From: Betaproteobacteria bacterium
GTDB taxonomy: Bacteria > Pseudomonadota > Gammaproteobacteria > Burkholderiales > SG8-39
Reading direction: 5' to 3'
DNA length: 17,673 nt
NCBI GenBank assembly: GCA_011391295.1
Contig: JAABQT010000007.1
Span: 1-17,673 of the forward strand
The position numbers were made by a program, and so were the translations under genes. Positions 7,041 to 13,470 of this stretch are shown one piece after another. The notes beneath the pieces were generated by a model. It made no database searches. It had not been told where the DNA came from and saw only the letters and a program-made list of their open reading frames with translations. How positions within the stretch are numbered: the stretch's first letter is position 1; every line of letters starts with the position of its first letter.

Positions 7041-8273
7041 CTACAGGAACAACTCGCGCGAGTCGATTTTCACCGTAGTCTGGTCGAGCGTGCGCCGGAT
7101 GCGGTAGGGCTCGTCAGGCGTCGCCATCGGCTCGTTGACCAGGTCGAGGATCTTGTGCGGGTGGATCGGATTGCCGCTGGCGTCCTGCACCACCATGACG
7201 CGGGGCTGCAGGCGCTTGACCAGGTTCTGCGTGATCACCACGCCGACCTCGCCGCTGTTCAACTCGACCACGCTGCCCACCGGGAAGGCGCCCACGCACT
7301 GGATGAACTGCTCGATCAGCGCGGCGTGAAACTGCGTGCCGCGGTTCTGGAACAGCACGTTCAGCGCGTTGGAGGGCGGCATCTGCATGCCGTAGGGGGC
7401 AGGCGCCGTCAGCATGTCGAAGGTGTCGACGATGCCGGCGATGGCGCCCATCTGCGAGATCGCGCCGCCTTTCAGGCCGCGCGCGTAGCCGCTGCCATCG
7501 TAGCGCTCGTGGTGCAGCGAGGCGAGGCCGGGCAGTTCGGCCGGCAGCCCCGGCGTCTGGCTGAGGATTTCCACGCTGTGCGTGACGTGGGTCTTGAAGA
7601 TCGTTTCCTCTTGCGCCGTCAGGTCGTTGCGCCGGGCCGGCATGCCGGGGGGTAGTTTGAGCATGCCGACGTCCTGCAGCAGGCCCATCAGGCCCAGCAC
7701 CTCCAGGCGTTCGCGATCCAGCTGCAGGAAGCGGCCGAACACTGTCATATACACCGACACCTGAGTCGAGCGGTTGAGCGTCTCCTCCGCCTTGTCGCGC
7801 ATGGTGACCAGCAGCATCATGGCGTCCGGGTTGCGCACCACCGAGTCGGTGATCTCGGCAACCGCCTGCTTCGCGCGTTCGCCGTCGAGCGCGTTGCCGC
7901 TCACCACCGCGCGCGCCATGCTCTGCACGATGGTGTTGGTCTGCGTGAACACGGTGCGCGCTCGCGGCAGCTCGTCCTCGACGGTGGCGAGCTCCTTGTA
8001 CACGGCCGTGCCGCGCACTTTCTCCTTCACCTGCTCGGCGATCGCGGTGCGCGTCGAGGGCGGCAGGGTCAGAAGCCTGGGCGCCACCACCACCTGACGC
8101 TTCTCCGGGTCGACGTACACGGACTTGCAGTACTTCTTCAGCGCGTTCAGCTGCTGCTCGGTCTTCAGCACGAACCCCTGGTACACGAATGGCGTCTCCG
8201 TCCACGGCCGGTCCAGCCTGGCGACGAACATGCCAAACTCGAGATATTCGATCGGGACTTCCTTGTGCGCCAT
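7041..8273 (-). CDS. DUF3391 + HD-GYP-type protein with degenerate active site
   Basis: A 410-residue soluble protein. Residues about 3-125 match the DUF3391 N-terminal domain (IEYLEFGMFVARLDRPW, then KKYCKSVYVDPEK). Residues about 150-330 fit an HD-GYP domain, which in active members hydrolyses c-di-GMP at a di- or tri-iron site. Retained are D201, H229, H254-H255-E256 in HHERYDGSGY, and D283 in IVDTFD. Lost are the hallmark HD histidine (Q200 in LLQDVGM, normally LLHDIGK), the lysine of that motif (M204) and the proline of GYP (GYA, 262-264). The expected upstream ligand histidine is also absent (RSTQVSVY). The fold seems kept but catalysis is doubtful. The C-terminal 330-410 is a beta-rich tail common after this domain. 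It is the first gene of a leftward operon with the GGDEF-EAL gene and is divergent from the kinase gene across 116 bp. Confidence 0.9.
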   Translation of the reverse strand: MAHKEVPIEYLEFGMFVARLDRPWTETPFVYQGFVLKTEQQLNALKKYCKSVYVDPEKRQVVVAPRLLTLPPSTRTAIAEQVKEKVRGTAVYKELATVEDELPRARTVFTQTNTIVQSMARAVVSGNALDGERAKQAVAEITDSVVRNPDAMMLLVTMRDKAEETLNRSTQVSVYMTVFGRFLQLDRERLEVLGLMGLLQDVGMLKLPPGMPARRNDLTAQEETIFKTHVTHSVEILSQTPGLPAELPGLASLHHERYDGSGYARGLKGGAISQMGAIAGIVDTFDMLTAPAPYGMQMPPSNALNVLFQNRGTQFHAALIEQFIQCVGAFPVGSVVELNSGEVGVVITQNLVKRLQPRVMVVQDASGNPIHPHKILDLVNEPMATPDEPYRIRRTLDQTTVKIDSRELFL

Positions 8274-8352
8274 GCCTGCCTGGGACCGGACGATTGGAGT
8301 AGCCGATTTTCGGCCCTCGGCGGGCGCTCGGCAAGCGCGCCTTGCAGTAACA

Positions 8353-8365
8353 TCCCGGTCCGGGA
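8353..8365. promoter_or_regulatory. Candidate operator palindrome before the kinase gene
   Basis: TCCCGG and CCGGGA are exact inverted repeats around one T, 25 nt upstream of the kinase GTG start and within the only shared control region of the divergent kinase and HD-GYP genes. It is short and GC-rich, so chance is a real alternative. Confidence 0.25.
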
Positions 8366-8374
8366 CGAAATGCG

Positions 8375-8380
8375 GGAGGA
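8375..8380 (+). promoter_or_regulatory. Ribosome-binding site deciding the kinase GTG start
   Basis: GGAGGA lies 9 nt before the GTG at 8390, a near-perfect Shine-Dalgarno sequence with good spacing. Confidence 0.7.
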
Positions 8381-8389
8381 ATTGCGGCG

Positions 8390-9685
8390 GTGCCCGAAGC
8401 GATCGATCTTGGCCTGAGCCTTCAGGTCGGCAAGTACGACGTCCAGAAGATGCTCGGCAAGGGCGCGACCGGAACGGTGTACCTGGCCCGGGACACGTTC
8501 TCGGGCCATGAGGTGGCGCTGAAGACCATCGAGCCCGAGGTGTTCCGCGACCCTGAGTTCGGCACTGTGTACCGCTCCCAGTTCCTGAACGAGGCCTCGC
8601 TCGCCGGCAAGCTCAAGCACCCCCACATCGTCTCGATCCTCGACGCGGTGGTTGGCGAGGACTCGGGCTACATCGCCATGGAGCTGGTCAGCGGGGGCGA
8701 TCTTTCCGCCCACACCCAATCGGGCAAGCTGCTGCAGGTCGCCGACGTGCTGCAGATCGGCTTCAAGTGCTGCGGGGCGCTCGATTACGCATTCCACGAA
8801 GGCATCGTGCATCGTGACATCAAGCCGGCCAACCTCATGCTCGCCGGCGGCACCGATGTGAAAATCGCCGATTTCGGCGCCGCCTACCTGCGCAAGAGCC
8901 AGGCGGTGCAAAGCGCGGAGATGGGCTCGCCCTATTACCTGTCCCCCGAGCAGATCGCCGGGCGCGAACTCACGCACCACAGCGACATGTTCGCGCTCGG
9001 CGTGGTGCTCTACGAGATGCTCACCGGGCAGCGGCCGCTGCGCGCCGAGAACCTGGACGCGCTGCTGAAGAAGATCCTGGAGCTCGAACCGCTGCCGCCG
9101 AGCGAAATACGCAAGGACCTGCCCAAGGAGCTCGACCCGGTGATCCTGCGCGCCCTGAAGAAACGGCCCGAGGCGCGCTATCCGACCTGGTCCGAGTTCG
9201 CGCTCGCGCTGTCCAAGGCAGTGCGCTTCGTGTTGCCGGCGGACGCCATACCGGACACCGAGCGCTACGTGGCGCTGAAAAGGGTGCCGATGCTCTCCGA
9301 CCTCGCCGATGCCGAAATCTGGGAGCTGGTGAAGGCAGGCAAGTGGACGCGCGTGGACAAGGCCAAGATCATCGTGCGCGAGAACCGGGAGGGCACGAGC
9401 TTTTTCTTCCTTGCCGAGGGCGAAGTCAAGGTCACGCGCGGCGGTCGGCTGCTCAACCTCGTCAACCACGGCGAGTGCTTCGGCGAGATGGCCTACATCT
9501 GGGGCGGCGAACTGCCGCGCCACGCCACGGTGGAATCGATGACCAGGCTGCTGCTCGCCGAGTTCGAACCGGCCGCGCTGGCGAAGATGAGCGGCGGCGC
9601 GCAGCTGCAGCTCACGCGCGCGCTGGTGCGCAACCTGGTGGACCGCCTGGTGCTCGCCAACACGCGCGCCACCGCCACACGCTAG
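8390..9685 (+). CDS. Soluble Ser/Thr protein kinase fused to a cNMP-binding domain
   Basis: A 431-residue protein with a Hanks-type kinase domain at about 16-275 and a cyclic-nucleotide-binding domain at about 298-415. Kinase motifs are complete: glycine loop GKGATGTV (23-30), VALK with K45, helix-C glutamate E68, catalytic HRDIKPAN with D143, metal-binding D161-F-G, and SPEQ (185-188) in the APE position. The CNB domain has a phosphate-binding cassette F364-G-E366 with P376-R377. Glu-Arg spacing is 11, two more than in PKA, so ligand affinity is uncertain. There is no transmembrane helix or PASTA repeat, so it is cytosolic, unlike PknB. The fusion order (kinase then CNB) is the reverse of eukaryotic PKG. 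The start is a GTG with a strong ribosome site. The CoA-transferase gene follows after 9 nt, so read-through is likely. Cyclic-nucleotide control of the kinase is inference. Confidence 0.93.
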   Translation: MPEAIDLGLSLQVGKYDVQKMLGKGATGTVYLARDTFSGHEVALKTIEPEVFRDPEFGTVYRSQFLNEASLAGKLKHPHIVSILDAVVGEDSGYIAMELVSGGDLSAHTQSGKLLQVADVLQIGFKCCGALDYAFHEGIVHRDIKPANLMLAGGTDVKIADFGAAYLRKSQAVQSAEMGSPYYLSPEQIAGRELTHHSDMFALGVVLYEMLTGQRPLRAENLDALLKKILELEPLPPSEIRKDLPKELDPVILRALKKRPEARYPTWSEFALALSKAVRFVLPADAIPDTERYVALKRVPMLSDLADAEIWELVKAGKWTRVDKAKIIVRENREGTSFFFLAEGEVKVTRGGRLLNLVNHGECFGEMAYIWGGELPRHATVESMTRLLLAEFEPAALAKMSGGAQLQLTRALVRNLVDRLVLANTRATATR

Positions 9686-9694
9686 GAACATCGC

Positions 9695-10888
9695 ATGCCA
9701 CGCACCATCGCCTCGACCGCGCTCGCGCACCTGCGCATCCTCGACCTGTCTCGCGTGCGCGCCGGCCCGACCTGCGTGCGCCAGTTCGCCGACTTCGGCG
9801 CCGACGTGATCAGGATCGAGTCGCCCCCCGGGGTGGACCCGAACGAAGGCATGGGCGGGGCGCGCAGCGGTTCGGATTTCCAGAACCTGCAGCGCAACAA
9901 GCGCTCGCTGACGCTCAACCTGAAGCAGCCGCAGGCGCTGGAAGTATTCGCGCGCCTGGTGAAGACCGCCGACGTGGTGGTGGAGAACTACCGGCCGGAC
10001 GTGAAATTCCGCCTGGGCATCGATTACGAGTCGCTGGCGAAAATCAATCCGCGCATCATCCTCGCCAGCATCTCGGGCTTCGGCCAGGACGGGCCGTACC
10101 GCGACCGCCCCGGTTTCGACCAGATCGCGCAGGGCATGAGCGGGCTCATGTCGATCACCGGGTTGCCCGGGCAGGGTCCGGTGCGCGTGGGTGCGGCGGT
10201 CGCCGACGTGTCGGCGGGCCTGTTCGCGGCGCTCGGCATCATGACCGCGCTCCTCGAGCGCGAGCGCTCGGGCAAGGGTCAGTGGGTGCAGAGTTCGCTC
10301 CTGCAGGCGGGGATCACGCTGACCGACTTCCAGGCGGCGCGCTACCTCAAGGAAGGTGAGGTTGCGGCGCAGGTCGGCAACGATCACCCGACGAGCATGC
10401 CGACCTCGGCGTACAAGACCGCCGACGGCCACATCAACGTCGCGGCCTCGGGCGAAGGCATGTGGACGCGGCTGTGCGGCGCCATCGGCCGCGAGGACCT
10501 GCTCGAGCGGGCCGAGTTCAAGGGCCAGCCGGCGCGTGCCAGGCACCGCACGCAGCTCAATGCCGAGATCAATGCCGCGCTGGCGAAAAAGAAGAGCACC
10601 GAGTGGATCGAGGCGCTGAACACGGCCGGCATTCCCTGCGGCCCGATCTACACCATGGACCAGGTGTTCGCCGACCCGCAGGTGAACCATCTCGGCGTCG
10701 CGGTCGATGTCGAAAGCCGCGCGCTCGGCAGGTTCCGCGTCGTCAACCAGGCCGTGAAGCTCTCGCGCACCCCGCCGCGCGTGGCGGGCGCCGCGCCGGA
10801 GGCGGGCGAGCACACCGAGGAGCTGCTGGCGGAGCTCGGCTATGGCAAACAAGAGATCGCGCAGCTGCGCGCGGCAAAGGCAATATGA
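9695..10888 (+). CDS. Family III CoA transferase (CaiB/BaiF)
   Basis: A 397-residue enzyme of the CaiB/BaiF (formyl-CoA transferase, alpha-methylacyl-CoA racemase) family, which moves CoA between carboxylic acids in the cytosol. Family blocks include LRILDLSRVRAGP (13-25), DVIRIESPPGVDP, NKRSLTLNLK (68-77), VENYRPDV, LGIDYESL, and SGFGQDGPYRDRPGFD (127-142). The catalytic aspartate is D171 in VGAAVADVSAG. The C-terminal NDHPTSMPTSAY and IPCGPIYTMDQVFADPQ are also typical. The length is normal for the family. GGAA lies about 8 nt before the ATG. It follows the kinase by 9 nt, which probably reflects shared transcription rather than shared function. The substrate cannot be told from sequence. 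It faces the MDR oxidoreductase gene tail to tail across a strong hairpin. Confidence 0.93.
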   Translation: MPRTIASTALAHLRILDLSRVRAGPTCVRQFADFGADVIRIESPPGVDPNEGMGGARSGSDFQNLQRNKRSLTLNLKQPQALEVFARLVKTADVVVENYRPDVKFRLGIDYESLAKINPRIILASISGFGQDGPYRDRPGFDQIAQGMSGLMSITGLPGQGPVRVGAAVADVSAGLFAALGIMTALLERERSGKGQWVQSSLLQAGITLTDFQAARYLKEGEVAAQVGNDHPTSMPTSAYKTADGHINVAASGEGMWTRLCGAIGREDLLERAEFKGQPARARHRTQLNAEINAALAKKKSTEWIEALNTAGIPCGPIYTMDQVFADPQVNHLGVAVDVESRALGRFRVVNQAVKLSRTPPRVAGAAPEAGEHTEELLAELGYGKQEIAQLRAAKAI

Positions 10889-10894
10889 ATTAGA

Positions 10895-10922
10895 TAGGGA
10901 CAGACCTGAAGGTCTGTCCCTA
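10895..10922. repeat. Perfect 12-bp hairpin between convergent genes (terminator or REP-like)
   Basis: Arms TAGGGACAGACC (10895-10906) and GGTCTGTCCCTA (10911-10922) are exact inverted repeats around the loop TGAA. It begins 7 nt after the CoA-transferase stop, and its right arm contains the TAG stop of the convergent MDR gene (10920-10922). There is no T-run on either side long enough for a classical intrinsic terminator. The core GGGACAGACC resembles REP-type hairpins found near Y1 transposases in proteobacteria, recalled from general knowledge and not checked. It may work as a bidirectional terminator or 3' stabiliser. Confidence 0.8.
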
Positions 10923-11876
10923 CAGCGTAACGATGATCTTGCCGACGTGCGCGTTGGCTTGCATGCGCGCCTTGGCCGCCGGGAGCTCGTCGAAGGCGTA
11001 GACGCGGTCGATGAGCGGCTTGATGCGGCCGTCGGCGAGCAGGGGCAGCAGGCTGGCGGCGAAGCCGCGCACCGTCACGCTGCGCTGTTCGGAATTGCGC
11101 AGCTTGTTGGAGACGCCGAACAGCGTGAGGCGCTTGGCATGCAGCGCGTCCAGGTCGATCTGCGCGGTGAGCGTGCCGTCCATGGTGCCGACCACCGCGA
11201 GCCGCCCCTCGAAACCGAGCGCACGCACGCATTCGGCGAACACCGTGCCGCCGACATTGTTGACGCACAGGTCGGCGCCTTTGCCGCCCGTCGCCTGCAG
11301 CACCGCGGCGCAGAAGTCGGGCTTGCGGGTGGCGAGCGCGACGTCGAGGCCGAGGGGCTTGAGCAGTTCCAGCTTCTGCGGCGAACCCGAGGTCCCGATC
11401 ACCCGGGCGCCGAGGGCCTTGGCGACCTGCAGCGCCGTGACGCCCACGCCCGAGGTTACGCCGGTGACGAGGAGCCATGCGCCCGCCTTGAGCCGCCCCT
11501 GCGCGAGCAGCATGTCGTACACCACCAGGAACGCGATCGGCACCGACGCGGCCTGTTCCCAGGACAGCCTCTCCGGCACCGGCAGCGTCTCGCGAGCGTC
11601 CATCAGCGCGTATTCCGCGAAGGCGCCGGGGCAGCGGCCCATCACCCGGTCGCCGGGCTTGAACTGCGTGACTCCCGCGCCGAGCTGCGCCACTTCGCCC
11701 GCCGCATCCATGCCGGCGGCCCTGGAGGTTTTGGGCGCGCTGATGAGCTCGCCCCGGTTCAGGCCCGCAGCGCGCACACGCACCAGCATCTGGCCGGGGC
11801 CGGGCTCGGGCGGCGGGACGTCGCGCAGTTCGAGGAGGGACTGGCCGTCGCTGGCGCGGATGAAGTAGGCTCGCAT
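10920..11876 (-). CDS. MDR-family quinone oxidoreductase-like dehydrogenase
   Basis: A 318-residue zinc-independent member of the medium-chain dehydrogenase/reductase superfamily, probably NADPH-dependent and acting on quinones or enones. Residues 1-115 form the GroES-like substrate domain (VRVRAAGLNRGEL, then AAGEVAQLGAGVTQFKPGDRVMG). The Rossmann part contains VTGVTSGVGVTALQVAKALG (137-156) as nucleotide-binding loop. The structural and catalytic zinc cysteines of alcohol dehydrogenases are absent. The ATG at 11876 is selected because the family start MRAYF follows it; the frame is open upstream to 12068, but that part overlaps the M81 gene. It is divergent from the M81 gene with 34 bp between starts. 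Its stop codon lies inside the 10895-10922 hairpin. Confidence 0.9.
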   Translation of the reverse strand: MRAYFIRASDGQSLLELRDVPPPEPGPGQMLVRVRAAGLNRGELISAPKTSRAAGMDAAGEVAQLGAGVTQFKPGDRVMGRCPGAFAEYALMDARETLPVPERLSWEQAASVPIAFLVVYDMLLAQGRLKAGAWLLVTGVTSGVGVTALQVAKALGARVIGTSGSPQKLELLKPLGLDVALATRKPDFCAAVLQATGGKGADLCVNNVGGTVFAECVRALGFEGRLAVVGTMDGTLTAQIDLDALHAKRLTLFGVSNKLRNSEQRSVTVRGFAASLLPLLADGRIKPLIDRVYAFDELPAAKARMQANAHVGKIIVTL

Positions 11877-11910
11877 GGTCGTGAAGTCTAAACGATAGGC
11901 CACTGCCGCC

Positions 11911-13392
11911 ATGCGCCTCGTCATCGCCCAGATGAAGCACGAGACCAACACCTTCTCTCCGGTGCCGACGGATCTCGCGCGCTTCACGCGCGGCCGCGCC
12001 ACGCCGCTGGAGGGCGAGGAGATCCGCGCCGCGTTCCGCGGCACCGGCACCGGCATCGGCGCGTTCATCGCGCTCGCGGAACAGGCGGGCGCCCAGATGC
12101 TGCTGCCGGTGGCGGGCAGCGCCGCGCCCAGCGGCCCGGTGCACAGCGCCGCTTACGAGTACATGGCGCAGCGCATCGTCGACGCGGTGGCGCAGGGCTG
12201 CGACGCCGTGCTGCTCGACTTGCACGGCGCGATGGTCACCGAGCGCCACGAGGACGGCGAGGGCGAGCTGCTCGCGCGCATCCGCAGAATCGCGCCGCAG
12301 GTGCCGATCGGCGTCGCGCTCGACATGCATGCCAATTTCTTTCCCGCCATGGGCGCTCACGCGACCGCGATCGCCGGCTACCAGACCTACCCGCACGTGG
12401 ACATGTACGAAACGGGCCTGCGCGCCGGGCGGCCGGTACTCGCGCTGCTCGGGGGCAAGGCGGCTCCGGCGATGGCCTGGGGATGGCGGCCGATGCTGCC
12501 GCACGTCATGCGCCAGTCGAGCCTCGATGCGCCCAACCGGGAGATCCAGGCCCGGGCGCGGGCGATGGAACAGCAAGGCGCGCTGAGCGCGACGTTCTTC
12601 GTCGGCTTTCCCCACGCCGACATCCCCTACGCGGGCGTGTCCGCCGTGGTGGTGACCGACGGCGATGCGGCGCTGGCGAAACGCCTGAGCGAGGAACTGC
12701 TCGACATGGCGTGGCGGGAGCGCGAAAAGTTCGTCTACCGGATCGAGCCGCTCGCGGCGTCGCTCGAGCGCGCCCGCCGCATGCAGGGCGGGCCGGTCGT
12801 GCTGCTCGATCACTACGACAACTGCGCCTCCGGCGGCACCATGGACACCATGATGGTGCTGGGCGGGATCCTGGAGTCGGGCATGGAGGACGTGTGCGCG
12901 TTCGCGATTTTCGACCCGCAGGCAGTGTGCAAGATGCAGCAGGCGGGCGTCGGCGCGCGCGTCACGCTGCCGCTCGGCGGCAGGCTCGACATGCCGGCAC
13001 TGGGACTGAGGGGCAGGCCGCGCGAAGTGACCGGCACGGTGAAGAGGATCATCGACGGCCTCTACACCAACGAAGGACCGATGGCCAGGGGCGAGCGCAT
13101 GGACATGGGCGCCAGCGCGGTGCTCGACACTGGAAAGGTCGAGATCGCGGTGATCTCGCGCCACACCGAGCCGTACGATCTGGGTTCGTTCCGCGCCCTC
13201 GGGCTCGAGCCGGCGAACAAGCGCTATCTGATGCTCAAGAGCCGCGTGCACTGGCGTGCCGGGCTCGGGCCGCTCGCCAAGGCGGTGGTGGAATGCGCGG
13301 GCGAAGGCGTGTGCACCTCCGACTACGCGCAGCTCAAGTTCAGCCGGGTGCGCCGGCCGGCATTTCCGCTGGACGCCGACGCGGCTTGCTGA
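11911..13392 (+). CDS. M81 family metallopeptidase (MlrC-like)
   Basis: A 493-residue protein of the M81 family, whose named member MlrC hydrolyses linearised microcystin products. Characteristic motifs are MKHETNTFSP (8-17), LLDLHGAM (101-108), ALDMHAN (136-142) and GYQTYPHVDMYETG (156-169), which hold the likely metal ligands among H10, E11, D103, H105, D138, H140 and H162. The C-terminal MlrC domain includes LLDHYDNCASGGTMDTMM near 305-322, with the D-N-x-x-x-G-G motif. The length is usual. Most M81 proteins in proteobacteria are not linked to microcystin, and nothing here (no mlrA, mlrB or mlrD) suggests that substrate. Neighbouring CoA-transferase and MDR genes hint at a catabolic setting, but the substrate is unknown. 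No signal peptide is seen, so it is cytosolic. Confidence 0.92.
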   Translation: MRLVIAQMKHETNTFSPVPTDLARFTRGRATPLEGEEIRAAFRGTGTGIGAFIALAEQAGAQMLLPVAGSAAPSGPVHSAAYEYMAQRIVDAVAQGCDAVLLDLHGAMVTERHEDGEGELLARIRRIAPQVPIGVALDMHANFFPAMGAHATAIAGYQTYPHVDMYETGLRAGRPVLALLGGKAAPAMAWGWRPMLPHVMRQSSLDAPNREIQARARAMEQQGALSATFFVGFPHADIPYAGVSAVVVTDGDAALAKRLSEELLDMAWREREKFVYRIEPLAASLERARRMQGGPVVLLDHYDNCASGGTMDTMMVLGGILESGMEDVCAFAIFDPQAVCKMQQAGVGARVTLPLGGRLDMPALGLRGRPREVTGTVKRIIDGLYTNEGPMARGERMDMGASAVLDTGKVEIAVISRHTEPYDLGSFRALGLEPANKRYLMLKSRVHWRAGLGPLAKAVVECAGEGVCTSDYAQLKFSRVRRPAFPLDADAAC

Positions 13393-13400
13393 CCCGGCGC

Positions 13401-13418
13401 GCCGACGGCAGCGTCGGC
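13401..13418. terminator. Hairpin after the M81 gene, possible terminator
   Basis: GCCGACG and CGTCGGC form a perfect 7-bp stem around GCAG, 9 nt after the M81 stop codon. No T-run follows, so it would be a weak or factor-assisted terminator. It separates the M81 gene from the next rightward gene. Confidence 0.4.
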
Positions 13419-13470
13419 GTCGCGTGATTCCATGTAAGCTCGCGCGTTTCGCCCGGGGTGGAAATCGCAA

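Noticed and set aside
8165..10852. 895-codon minus-strand open frame over the kinase and CoA-transferase genes
   Set aside because: Same reason: opposite two complete, motif-bearing genes, with low-complexity composition and no recognisable domain.
11911..13392. Microcystin degradation by the MlrC-like protein
   Set aside because: No mlrA, mlrB or mlrD homologues are present, and M81 proteins are widespread in bacteria that do not degrade microcystin.
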